Source: Rickettsiales bacterium (GTDB lineage: Bacteria > Pseudomonadota > Alphaproteobacteria > Rickettsiales > UBA8987). From it: 22,423 nucleotides of DNA. The position numbers were made by a program, and so were the translations under genes. The notes under the pieces are model-generated. The model was not told the DNA's origin, did no database searches, and worked only from the letters and a program-made list of their open reading frames with translations. Of the stretch, positions 1 through 5,979 are shown piece after piece; positions within the stretch are counted from its first letter, which is position 1, and each line of letters opens with the position of its first letter. Where the stretch lies: assembly GCA_028282625.1 (NCBI GenBank), contig JANQHP010000021.1, positions 1-22,423 on the forward strand. The letters are read 5' to 3'.

Positions 1-148
1 CCCCTTTAGATCCCCCGCCGGCGCACGTGCGCCGCGTCGCGTTGCTCCTAGTCGCGGGCAACGTGCCCGCTCCGGGAGGTGCCCATGCAGCTGCCTAAAT
101 TCCCTCCCCCTTGAGGGGGGAGGGTTAGGGAGGGGGTGTACCTAAAAA
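1..148 (-). repeat. Dispersed intergenic repeat block A (copy 1) with a G/C-rich inverted module
   Basis: Read on the minus strand, 90 to 31 carries the block TGGGCACCTCCCGGAGCGGG, then GCGACTAGGAGCAACGCGAC. The same block recurs on the plus strand at 10177-10236 and 20570-20630, and in a diverged form at 9983-10060. Positions 101-139 hold a C-run/G-run inverted module (CCCTCCCCC, then GGGGGGAGGG) that is also present at 10351-10387. No convincing ORF is present. The block touches the window edge and may continue beyond it. Function unknown. Confidence 0.7.
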
Positions 149-198
149 CCGTCATCCCGTGGCTTGACCACGGGATCCAGTCACTAATCACCAGTGAC
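149..198 (-). repeat. Palindrome P1 plus period-7 array H1
   Basis: At 149-180 there is an inverted repeat (CATCCCGTGG / CCACGGGAT) of the dispersed 'GGATCCCG...CGGGATGACG' kind seen between genes of many proteobacteria. At 178-198 lie three heptamers of the type CAGTCAC/TAATCAC. Read on the minus strand the palindrome is followed by a short T run. It could therefore end transcripts from the zapE-side genes that run toward it, but this is inference. Confidence 0.6.
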
Positions 199-756
199 TT
201 AATTACGTTCAAGCTTCTTAAGGCCATAAAGCAAATAGTCGCTGCTATCGGCTTTTTCACCCGGTTTGGCCTGGTAGCCACCGGCGGTGAATTCCAGCAC
301 GGTAAAGGGTTTTTCGGTATGAATTTCAAAACGCTGGATGCCGGATGCATCCGGGCTGTAGGCCTCGGCCTGGCTGGTAAAAATGCCACGCGCGATTTCT
401 TTCTTTTGTGCATCCAGCGCACGCCAATGGGCCTGCTCGGCATTGCCATCATGCTCATTGCCAAAAAACATGGAAAGCATCACCTCCAGATGTTGCACCG
501 GCGCGTGAAGGGTCACTTCCAGACGTTCCGACGTGCCTTTTTGGGCGTCGAAATCGATTTCCGGGTAGCGCCCACCGAGTACACCCACACCCTGGCCTTT
601 GGTTGATTGTTCCATGCTGAGCTTGGCTTCGTTGCCTGCATGGTCATAGGCTTCGATAGAAGCGATAATTCTCTCATATTTCATAAAGCGCGCCTGTGCC
701 GCGGTTGCGCCTAGCATGCAGATAAAGGCTAGCATACCAAAAATAAGATGTTTCAT
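199..756 (-). CDS. Small exported protein of unknown function (185 aa)
   Basis: The ATG at 756 is preceded by a very strong AAGGAGGA ribosome binding site five or so bases away, so I prefer it over the longer upstream frame. Residues 1-22 form a signal peptide (MKHLIFGMLAFICMLGATAA, cleavage probably after AQA), so the protein should be periplasmic or exported. The mature part has no motif I recognise with certainty. The C-terminal part alternates short hydrophobic strands and ends with a 'DSSDYLLYGLKKLE' segment, which loosely resembles the last strand of jelly-roll or anchor-type beta domains. That is a weak hint only. It starts 29 bp downstream of zapE in the same direction and is probably co-transcribed. 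It has no cysteine pair or metal motif. Confidence 0.75.
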   Translation of the reverse strand: MKHLIFGMLAFICMLGATAAQARFMKYERIIASIEAYDHAGNEAKLSMEQSTKGQGVGVLGGRYPEIDFDAQKGTSERLEVTLHAPVQHLEVMLSMFFGNEHDGNAEQAHWRALDAQKKEIARGIFTSQAEAYSPDASGIQRFEIHTEKPFTVLEFTAGGYQAKPGEKADSSDYLLYGLKKLERN

Positions 757-785
757 GTTGTCCTCCTTAAAAAATGAACGGTTTG

Positions 786-1946
786 TTACGTCGCTTTGTG
801 CGCCATTTTCCAATAGCGTGTGGTTTGCATTTCCTGCAGACGCGAGACCGTGCGCGCAAAAGCGAAGCTGCCATCGCCGCCTTGATAGAGCTGATCGGGC
901 GCGACTTCGGCTGAGAAAAGGCATTTGACCCGGTGTTCATAGAGTGCATCAATCAGTAGCACAAAACGCCTGGCCTCGTTGCGATGTTCTGCCCCCATTT
1001 GGGGGATGTCGCCAAGAAGCAAGGTGGTAAATTGCTCGGCGATGGCGAGGTAATCCGCCGCGCCCAGATTGGCGGCGCATAAGCTCGCAAAGCTGGTGCA
1101 GGCGATATCGCCGTGGGTGTGTTCCAGCGTAAGCGTGCGTCCGGCAACGGTGAGCTCGGTGGCCACTGCCTTCGCGCCATGGGTTAAATCGGCAAAGCTT
1201 TCGGTGATGAAGGTGGCGCGCTTGGACGCGTTACCGATGAAATAGGTGGTTTGCAGTGCCTGCATATGTGCCATGCGGTAGTCGGTGTGGCTCCGCAGAT
1301 GCACCTGCTCCATCGCCTGGCTAAAGCGCTGGATGAAGGGGAGGAAGCGCTGGCGCTGCAGGCCGTCTTGATAGAGGTCTGCAATGGCGCGGTTGGAGGT
1401 GGCTACGACCACGATGCCGCGCGCAAAGAGCGCATCAAACAGATGGCCAAGCAGCATGGCATCGGCAATGTCGGTGACCTCAAATTCGTCGAAACAGAGC
1501 AGCCAGCCGCGCCGCATCACCTGCTTGGCGACATGCTCCATCACGTGGTGCTGGTTTTTGCGCTGCTTCTGTTGGTTGAGCAGGGCATGGACCTCCTGCA
1601 TGAAGGCATGAAAATGGACACGGCGCTTTTGCAGCACCGGCACATGGTCGAAAAACAAATCCATCAGCATCGATTTGCCGCGACCCACATCGCCAAAGAT
1701 ATAAAGGCCATAGGTCCCAAGGCTGTGCGCCGGACCTGTGCACTTTAAGCGCTGCAGCCAATTGCCCGGAAAGCGCCAGCCTGCATAGGGCAGCAAGGCC
1801 TGGCCGAGCGCCTGGAGACGTTCCAACGCCATCCGTTGCGCGGGGTCATCCTGCAACCGGCCCGAGGCAATATCGGCTTCATAGGCCTGAAGCAGCGGGC
1901 AGTGTGCCACTTTTTTGCCATCGGATCTTGCTATCGACTGGTTCAC
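786..1946 (-). CDS. zapE: Cell division protein ZapE / AFG1-like ATPase
   Basis: A 386-residue P-loop ATPase of the ZapE/AFG1 family, whose usual length is 350-400 aa. The Walker A motif GDVGRGKS lies at residues 85-92, Walker B LLCFDEFEV at 149-157, and a sensor-1-like strand VVATSNRAIADLY near 180-192. These are the family hallmarks. In E. coli ZapE acts at the Z-ring under stress; in mitochondria AFG1/LACE1 acts in respiratory-complex turnover. Which role applies here cannot be read from the sequence. The first codon of the open frame is GTG at 1946 with no good Shine-Dalgarno, so the N-terminus is uncertain. The gene is divergent from panC with 20 bp between the two start codons and is followed by an exported small protein. 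Confidence 0.92.
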   Translation of the reverse strand: MNQSIARSDGKKVAHCPLLQAYEADIASGRLQDDPAQRMALERLQALGQALLPYAGWRFPGNWLQRLKCTGPAHSLGTYGLYIFGDVGRGKSMLMDLFFDHVPVLQKRRVHFHAFMQEVHALLNQQKQRKNQHHVMEHVAKQVMRRGWLLCFDEFEVTDIADAMLLGHLFDALFARGIVVVATSNRAIADLYQDGLQRQRFLPFIQRFSQAMEQVHLRSHTDYRMAHMQALQTTYFIGNASKRATFITESFADLTHGAKAVATELTVAGRTLTLEHTHGDIACTSFASLCAANLGAADYLAIAEQFTTLLLGDIPQMGAEHRNEARRFVLLIDALYEHRVKCLFSAEVAPDQLYQGGDGSFAFARTVSRLQEMQTTRYWKMAHKAT

Positions 1947-1956
1947 TTGGTAGACA
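1928..1956 (+). promoter_or_regulatory. Possible panC promoter inside the zapE 5' end
   Basis: TTGCTA (1928-1933), 17 bp spacer, TAGACA (1951-1956). Only 10 bp separate the -10 from the panC ATG, and there is no Shine-Dalgarno. If the promoter is real, the transcript would be leaderless or nearly so. The hexamers are weak matches to consensus, so this is tentative. Confidence 0.3.
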
Positions 1957-1966
1957 CTTTTCTTCT

Positions 1967-2830
1967 ATGGATATACACCACCATCACCATGCATTGCAGC
2001 AGGCTATAGAGGGTTGGAAGCAAAAGTGCAAGCTTGAGCAGAACGTGCGGGTGTGCTTGGTACCGACGATGGGCGCTTTGCATGCGGGACATCTCTCACT
2101 GGTTGAGCAAGCACGCGCGGCCGCCGACAAGGTGGTGGTCAGCATTTTTGTCAACCCTGCCCAGTTTGGCCCGAAGGAGGATTTGGCCACCTATCCGCGG
2201 ACGATGGAGGCGGACTTGGCAGCATGCCGCGCGGTGGGTGTGGACGCGGTCTATGCGCCGAGCGTGGAGGAGATCTACCCCAAGGGGGTGACGCTGTTGG
2301 AAGAGGTAGCGTATGCGGATGTGATTGAGGGGCAGTTTCGCCCGCCGTTTTTTTATGGCGTGGCGACCGTGGTGAAGCGATTGTTTGAGCTGGTGCGGCC
2401 TGATTCTGCGGTGTTTGGTGAAAAAGACTACCAGCAATGGCGCGTGGTGCAGGAGTTGGTGGCGCGCCATGCGCTGCCAGTGGAGATTCTGGCCGCGCCG
2501 ACCGTGCGTGAAGAGGATGGCCTGGCGATGGCCTCGCGCAATGCCTATCTTTCCAAGGAGGATCGGCAGAAAGCGCCGCTGCTTTATGAAACAATGATGT
2601 GGGTGCGGCAGCAATTGCTTGCCGGCACCGCTTCGCCGCCCTCACTGCTGGACGAGGCAACGGCACGGCTGCTGGAGGGTGGCTTTGCGAAGGTGGACTA
2701 TCTGACATTGTGTGATGCCAAAACGCTGGAGCCGCTGGAGGCTTGGCCTGCCTCAGAGGGTAAGCCCGCAAGGCTACTGGCGGCGTGCTGGCTTCCCAGC
2801 GCCCGGTTGATTGATAATATAGCGGTGTAG
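1967..2830 (+). CDS. panC: Pantothenate synthetase (pantoate--beta-alanine ligase)
   Basis: Condenses pantoate with beta-alanine using ATP, the last step of pantothenate (coenzyme A precursor) synthesis, in the cytoplasm. The 287-residue product is of normal length. Visible family motifs are the nucleotidyltransferase signature VPTMGALHAGHLSLV with the HxGH histidines, FVNPAQFGPKEDLATYPRT, VFGEKDYQQW and REEDGLAMASRNAYLS (the KMSKS-equivalent region). I chose the ATG at 1967 because the frame upstream overlaps zapE and reads unlike PanC. This start gives an N-terminus with five consecutive histidines (MDIHHHHHALQQ), which is natural but unusual. There is no ribosome binding site upstream. panB is not adjacent. 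Confidence 0.95.
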   Translation: MDIHHHHHALQQAIEGWKQKCKLEQNVRVCLVPTMGALHAGHLSLVEQARAAADKVVVSIFVNPAQFGPKEDLATYPRTMEADLAACRAVGVDAVYAPSVEEIYPKGVTLLEEVAYADVIEGQFRPPFFYGVATVVKRLFELVRPDSAVFGEKDYQQWRVVQELVARHALPVEILAAPTVREEDGLAMASRNAYLSKEDRQKAPLLYETMMWVRQQLLAGTASPPSLLDEATARLLEGGFAKVDYLTLCDAKTLEPLEAWPASEGKPARLLAACWLPSARLIDNIAV

Positions 2831-2847
2831 TAGGGGTGGTGGGTTGT

Positions 2848-2882
2848 TGGTGACTGGTGATGGGTAACTGGTGACTGGTGAT
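2848..2882 (+). repeat. Period-7 array H2
   Basis: Five consecutive heptamers of the type TGGTGAC/TGGTGAT with one variant unit (GGGTAAC). It lies in the gap between panC and the promoter at 2909. The unit is the reverse complement of the theme in H1 (178-198) and close to H4 (10074-10101). Confidence 0.75.
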
Positions 2883-2908
2883 AAGGCGTCCTTATCCCTA
2901 ATATATCA

Positions 2909-3032
2909 TTAATAACTCTTGACAGAGAGAGCTATGCGTTAGCATAACCCGCAAGAAATGGTTTTTCGGTAGCTTGGCCTGCCGCAAAATCAGTGGGGCG
3001 CTTTGCGTCACCACCACATTGGTTCTAGGAGG
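2909..3032 (+). promoter_or_regulatory. Promoter and leader (copy 1 of a duplicated control region)
   Basis: TTAATAA (2909-2915) is followed by CTC and TTGACA (2919-2924), a GA run, then GTTAGCAT with TAGCAT at 2940-2945 as the best -10 candidate (spacer 15 bp). About 80 bases further on come CTTTGCG (3001-3007) and TAGGAGG (3026-3032), the ribosome binding site of the 38-codon gene. Region 20827-20941 carries the same elements in the same order. CGCAAA (2973-2978) can pair with TTTGCG (3002-3007). No riboswitch class is recognised. Confidence 0.5.
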
Positions 3033-3038
3033 AAGAAA

Positions 3039-3155
3039 GTGAAAACCTACGAGAAAAGAGTGTGGTCTGATGATGGATATCTCAAGAAGGTCACAGCAAG
3101 CTTTCACCCTGACAATGTCCAGGAAATAAGGGCCTGGCTGAATCACCACGACTAG
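3039..3155 (+). CDS. Small protein, 38 aa, unknown function
   Basis: A GTG start seven bases after a perfect AGGAGG opens a 38-codon frame ending in TAG at 3155. The product begins MKTYEKRVWSDDGYLKK and ends IRAWLNHHD. It is hydrophilic, without a signal peptide or membrane segment. Support for a real gene comes from its package: a promoter-like TTGACA region, a strong ribosome binding site at the right distance and a 10-bp perfect hairpin just after the stop. I do not recognise the family. The codon mix is less GC-rich than in the neighbouring panC. The shared leader suggests co-regulation with the 123-aa gene at 21016. Confidence 0.6.
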   Translation: MKTYEKRVWSDDGYLKKVTASFHPDNVQEIRAWLNHHD

Positions 3156-3170
3156 GTCTATCTAGTCTAG

Positions 3171-3205
3171 AAGGAGGGCCCTTGGTGGCCCTCCTTTGAC
3201 GTTTT
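3171..3205 (+). terminator. Hairpin terminator after the 38-aa gene
   Basis: AAGGAGGGCC (3171-3180) pairs perfectly with GGCCCTCCTT (3187-3196) around a 6-base loop. It is followed by a broken T tract (TGACGTTTT). The stem is strong and the T tract imperfect. Confidence 0.65.
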
Positions 3206-3231
3206 GATAGGTGGCTTTTTATTCTATTGCC

Positions 3232-3261
3232 TTGTCATTCCCGCGTAGGCGGGAATGACAA
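3232..3261. repeat. Palindrome P2 (dispersed intergenic palindrome)
   Basis: TTGTCATTCCCGC (3232-3244) and its exact reverse complement (3249-3261) flank a 4-base loop. This is the 'TCATTCCCGCG' type of dispersed palindrome; a related half (TGTCATTCCCGCGCAG) occurs near 20510. It lies between the hairpin at 3171 and the end of the XRE cluster and could act as a terminator for either side. Confidence 0.7.
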
Positions 3262-3295
3262 TGTGAATAACACGGGATGACGGGACACGAACCCC

Positions 3296-3538
3296 TTATT
3301 CACCCCAACCAAACAGCCAATTGGGGTCCACCTCAAGGATGGAGGCGATGGCGTAAAGTTCCTTATCGCGTACCGGCCGGCGTCCATTTTCAATCTCGGA
3401 AATAAGACGCTGTGAAAGATCAATCGCATGATCCACACTGAGGGCAGCAGAAAGCTCTACCTGCCCCATCTTGTGCTTTTCACGCGCCTGGCGGATCTTT
3501 TGTCCGATGCGGTTTCCCTTAATTTTGGCGTTTGGCAT
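3296..3538 (-). CDS. XRE-family HTH regulator (80 aa), last of three
   Basis: A single-domain helix-turn-helix protein of the XRE/Cro-CI type. IGQKIRQAREKHKMGQVELS (residues 11-30) forms helices 1-2. LISEIENGRRPVRDKE (45-60) is the recognition-helix region with the typical 'S.IE.G.R' core, and the end is DPNWLFGWGE. The link between the two HTH helices is a few residues longer than in the shortest XRE proteins, as in the known long-turn variant. It aligns without gaps over all 80 residues with the product of 3812-4054, and about half the residues are identical by hand count. The start has only a poor ribosome binding site. It probably binds DNA as a dimer; the target is not shown directly. 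No toxin or methylase gene lies beside it. Confidence 0.85.
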   Translation of the reverse strand: MPNAKIKGNRIGQKIRQAREKHKMGQVELSAALSVDHAIDLSQRLISEIENGRRPVRDKELYAIASILEVDPNWLFGWGE

Positions 3539-3580
3539 GGTATGAATAAGCCCCTTTTGACAGCAACCTACATAGACCTG

Positions 3581-3802
3581 CTACAATTTCTTGAGCAATT
3601 CCATGGGCCTGATGGATAAAACCTTGGCGATTTTGTATATCGTTACCAGGGAAGGATTGCGCTTGCCTCGCTCGAGCAAGCTGATATAGGTGCGATCCAA
3701 CTCCGCGCCAAAGGCCAGTTTCTCCTGAGAGAGCCCCTTCGATTTCCGGCATTCTTTCACGGCTTTGCCAAACGCAAGGAAGATTTTTTCTTTCTTTACC
3801 AT
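3581..3802 (-). CDS. XRE-family HTH regulator (73 aa), middle of three
   Basis: A compact XRE-type DNA-binding protein: AFGKAVKECRKSKGLSQEKL for helices 1-2, then ELDRTYISLLERGKRNPSL as recognition helix and wing, then IYKIAKVLSIRPMELL. It has the short-turn classical form, unlike its two neighbours, and so represents a different subfamily. It resembles the small controller (C) proteins of restriction-modification systems and the SinR-like group, but no restriction or methyltransferase gene is visible. Its start is 9 bp after the stop of the upstream XRE gene, so it is almost certainly in the same transcript. No strong Shine-Dalgarno is present, and translational coupling is likely. Confidence 0.87.
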   Translation of the reverse strand: MVKKEKIFLAFGKAVKECRKSKGLSQEKLAFGAELDRTYISLLERGKRNPSLVTIYKIAKVLSIRPMELLKKL

Positions 3803-3811
3803 GCTTGATTC

Positions 3812-4054
3812 TTATTCACCCCAACCAAACAGCCAGTTCGGTGAAATGCCTAAAATGGTGCAAAAAGCCACCACTTCTTTGTCTTTGACCGAACGCTGGC
3901 CGCTTTCAATGTGGGAAATAGTGGCGCGTGCCATCTTGATTTTGTGATCCACGCACATGGCGGCGGCTAATTCCACTTGAGATAATCCTGCTTTGATACG
4001 CGCAGCTTGAATATTTTTGCCCACCATATTGCCTTGAACAAGTGTAACCGTCAT
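3812..4054 (-). CDS. XRE-family HTH regulator (80 aa), first of three
   Basis: A long-turn XRE regulator. VGKNIQAARIKAGLSQVELA (residues 11-30) is followed by the recognition region ATISHIESGQRSVKDKE and the end SPNWLFGWGE. I chose the ATG at 4054: it gives exactly the 80-residue length of the paralogue at 3296-3538, and AAAGGCG lies just upstream, whereas the longer frame starts beyond the promoter. A consensus TATAAT on the minus strand (4096-4091) sits about 37 bp upstream. Copies of GGATAG flank that box, which suggests this protein or a neighbour represses its own promoter. It leads the three-gene regulator operon. Confidence 0.87.
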   Translation of the reverse strand: MTVTLVQGNMVGKNIQAARIKAGLSQVELAAAMCVDHKIKMARATISHIESGQRSVKDKEVVAFCTILGISPNWLFGWGE

Positions 4055-4084
4055 CGCCTTTAGCCCTAAATGATTTAAGGGGAA

Positions 4085-4136
4085 GGATAGATTATATGGA
4101 TAGGCACTTGTGCTATCTTCGGATAGCATGTAGACT
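4085..4136. promoter_or_regulatory. Divergent promoter/operator region of the XRE cluster
   Basis: On the minus strand TATAAT (4096-4091) serves the XRE operon; no good -35 is seen. On the plus strand TTGTGC (4108-4113), 17 bp, TAGACT (4131-4136) would serve the gene at 4170. GGATAG occurs at 4085-4090, 4098-4103 and 4121-4126. The last is half of a perfect inverted repeat, GCTATC-TTCG-GATAGC (4112-4127), which fills the spacer of the plus-strand promoter. The other two flank the minus-strand -10. This is the layout expected for repressor operators. Confidence 0.55.
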
Positions 4137-4169
4137 GATTTAAAAGAACAAACACATAATGGAGGTCAC

Positions 4170-4379
4170 ATGGAGTACCATTTTCTTGCGGACGCATGGA
4201 ACAAGTTTCACACCGCGCTGCCTTGGGTCCAGGCGCTGATGGTGGTGGTGTGGGGCGTTGTGACGGTGATGCTGGCCTATTCTTTCAAGGAAATGGTGGC
4301 GGTGCTGGTGGCACCTTTTCGGGGTGATGTTGCGGCGAAGAAGCACCGTGATGAAAGTGCCAACCCACGTGCCGATTGA
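4170..4379 (+). CDS. Small single-span membrane protein, unknown (69 aa)
   Basis: The ATG at 4170 follows GGAGG at a good distance. Residues 17-42 (PWVQALMVVVWGVVTVMLAY) form one strong transmembrane helix. Behind it come a basic stretch and a charged, flexible tail (KKHRDESANPRAD). The N-terminal 16 residues are polar. Its size and shape would fit a phage-type holin/accessory protein or a small membrane regulator, but nothing identifies it. It overlaps the next gene by 29 bp and is divergent from the XRE operon with an operator-like region between, so XRE control is likely. Confidence 0.65.
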   Translation: MEYHFLADAWNKFHTALPWVQALMVVVWGVVTVMLAYSFKEMVAVLVAPFRGDVAAKKHRDESANPRAD

Positions 4380-4560
4380 CTTTGAGCAGAACGCGACGAG
4401 TGCGGTGGTCCGCTCGCGCATGGTGCAGGTGATCGAAACCAGGAGCCTGCTGCCCATTGGCTGGGGCAACGGCGCGGGCAAGCTGATCTGCGAATATTAT
4501 ACGCCAAGCGGAAGATTGATTGGAAGGGTGGAAGTGGAGGCGGAGGAGGTGGAGGGGTGA
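4351..4560 (+). CDS. Hypothetical protein (about 69 aa)
   Basis: The open frame starts with GTG at 4324 and has ATGs at 4327 and 4351. I give 4351 because it opens MKVPTHVPIDFEQNATSAVV without the basic, overlap-derived prefix, but the ribosome binding site does not decide between them. The product is soluble and beta-rich in appearance: GKLICEYYTPSGRLIGRVEV near the end, then an acidic tail. I recognise no family. It overlaps the small membrane-protein gene, implying translational coupling. The hairpin at 4588-4626 ends the unit. Confidence 0.5.
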   Translation: MKVPTHVPIDFEQNATSAVVRSRMVQVIETRSLLPIGWGNGAGKLICEYYTPSGRLIGRVEVEAEEVEG

Positions 4561-4587
4561 GGCGAATGCACGCGCGCCCAAAACGGC

Positions 4588-4626
4588 GACACCGCCCCCC
4601 TCCATGCAAGGAGTAAGGGCGGTGTC
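4588..4626. terminator. Hairpin between convergent genes
   Basis: GACACCGCCC (4588-4597) pairs with GGGCGGTGTC (4617-4626); inner bases CCTCC/GGAG can extend the stem. On the minus strand the stem is followed by GCCGTTTT, so it serves best as terminator of the membrane-protein gene at 4633-5235. On the plus side no T tract follows. Confidence 0.55.
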
Positions 4627-4632
4627 AAGAGG

Positions 4633-5235
4633 TCAAGCGGTCTGTTGTCGTCCAGAGAATTGGAACATGACCAGTAAAATAACAACCGTAGCCAGTGCAA
4701 CGCATGTGGCTACGAATTGTAGTTCGTATTGTGCTGGTCTTGCAACAATTCGCAACACAATGGCGGCTAGAAGGAGGCTTCTGAGTGCTGTGCTCTCAAG
4801 GTCGAAGCTTCTACGTTTTCTGGAAAACCATGCCCCCATGAGGAAGCTTCCCAGCCCTAGAAGTGGGATGATCCATGGTAGCGGCGATGTTGAACCCGGG
4901 AGTGACGACGCCATGATTATAATGAAACTAATCCCCGCTCCTAGGAGCATTGCCTCACTTGCGGCCACTCTGGCAGCATCACCAAAAGCATGCCATGCTT
5001 TTGGGTGCTTTCTCCAGTGCGCGTCAATTTTTCTCTCGGCGCGTGCAATATACCACGAAAAGGTAAGTCCCAATGCCAATGAGAGAACACAGACAGCGAC
5101 AAATTCTCCCCAGTTGAAGGTGATGGCAGATGCTTTCCAGTACAGTACAGGCCCTGCAAAGCAAAAGCTTGCGCAGCACCAAGTTGTCCAATATCGCAGG
5201 GAATGGAGCAGAACGGTCCAATTTTCTTTTTTCAT
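4633..5235 (-). CDS. Integral membrane protein of unknown function (200 aa)
   Basis: The ATG at 5235 is preceded by GAGGTAAC, which fixes the start; the longer frame adds a basic, unlikely N-terminus. Hydrophobic spans lie near residues 20-32, 42-64, 93-112, 117-134 and 155-190, giving about five or six transmembrane helices. A charged cytoplasmic-type loop (ARAERKIDAHWRKHPKAW) follows the second. No catalytic motif is seen. The DNA is visibly AT-richer than the housekeeping genes nearby, and the gene stands alone between two plus-strand units, so recent acquisition is plausible. Tryptophan and alanine are frequent in the membrane spans. No family assignment is made. Confidence 0.7.
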   Translation of the reverse strand: MKKENWTVLLHSLRYWTTWCCASFCFAGPVLYWKASAITFNWGEFVAVCVLSLALGLTFSWYIARAERKIDAHWRKHPKAWHAFGDAARVAASEAMLLGAGISFIIIMASSLPGSTSPLPWIIPLLGLGSFLMGAWFSRKRRSFDLESTALRSLLLAAIVLRIVARPAQYELQFVATCVALATVVILLVMFQFSGRQQTA

Positions 5236-5490
5236 TGTTACCTCAAAGTCCGTCGCTGCTTGTGCGACGTTAAGATTTTTTCTGCTTCTAGCACGTGGCC
5301 ATTTCTGGCTGCGTGAAGCAGATTGTATCACTTTCAGAGATCATTTTATCAGGTTTGGTGTTTTTTGTCTAGCAATACGTTAATTTTTTAACTTTATGGG
5401 TGGGGCACTGAAGTAAGGGTACGTTTCGTGAGCTTGTGCGGCGTGTGGTTTCAGGGTAAGGTAATGGAAGAGAACAATAGAGGTTGCAAT

Positions 5491-5979
5491 ATGGCAGATT
5501 CCTCTTTTTGGATGATGGATGGCCCTTTTTGGGTGGCGGCTTTGGCGTGTGTCTTCCTGGTGGTGGTGACCAGTATACTTTTTTATGAAATTTTGCGCTA
5601 CGGATGGGGCATTTTTCCGCGGCTGGGTCATAAGCCCAGGCGGCATCTAAGTCGTGTGATGCTGGGTGTATTTCTGGCGCATATGACTGCGGTGTGGATC
5701 TATGCGGCGGCGTATTGGTTGCTGGATAGATGGCCGGAGATGGGTAGGATTGTGGTGATTGGCACCGACCCTGCGACCCATCAGCATCAATTTCTGGATT
5801 ATGTCTATTTTTCGGCGGCGACTTATTCGTCGCTTGGATTTGGGGACATGTATCCCGAAGGTGCGCTGCGGCTGATTGTGGGGGTGGAAGTGATCAGCGG
5901 GCTGCTGCTGATTGGCTGGTCGGTGGCGTTTTCTTTTGTGGCAATGCAAAAATTCTGGGAGCAGCACGGTGATACCTAA
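5491..5979 (+). CDS. Potassium-channel-like membrane protein (Ion_trans_2 type)
   Basis: A channel-like protein of about 162 residues with hydrophobic spans near 13-36, 55-77 and 126-152. A pore loop lies before the last span: FLDYVYFSAATYSSLGFGDM (101-120). TYSSLGFGD corresponds to the K+ selectivity filter T-x-G-Y-G-D, with Phe for Tyr and Ser for the first filter Thr, both seen in bacterial channels. No RCK/TrkA-N regulatory domain is attached. Start choice: the ATG at 5491 has AGAGG seven bases upstream; the ATG at 5464 and a GTG at 5428 are alternatives that add 9 or 21 residues. The 3' end overlaps the start of the VanX-like gene by 11 bp, so the two are probably translated together. 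Confidence 0.8.
   Translation: MADSSFWMMDGPFWVAALACVFLVVVTSILFYEILRYGWGIFPRLGHKPRRHLSRVMLGVFLAHMTAVWIYAAAYWLLDRWPEMGRIVVIGTDPATHQHQFLDYVYFSAATYSSLGFGDMYPEGALRLIVGVEVISGLLLIGWSVAFSFVAMQKFWEQHGDT

Noticed and set aside
178..198. Heptamer arrays as CRISPR
   Set aside because: Units are 7 bp with no spacers, and no cas genes are present.
136..606. Plus-strand open frame opposite the exported small protein
   Set aside because: It is a shadow of the minus-strand gene, which has a signal peptide and strong ribosome binding site.
3296..4054. XRE trio as antitoxin or restriction-modification control genes
   Set aside because: No toxin, methyltransferase or nuclease reading frame lies in the cluster; only a loose resemblance of the middle gene to C proteins.
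5428..5490. Longer N-terminus for the channel protein
   Set aside because: The extension MSLCGVWFQGKV is unlike the family, and the ATG at 5491 has a better-placed AGAGG; not fully excluded.
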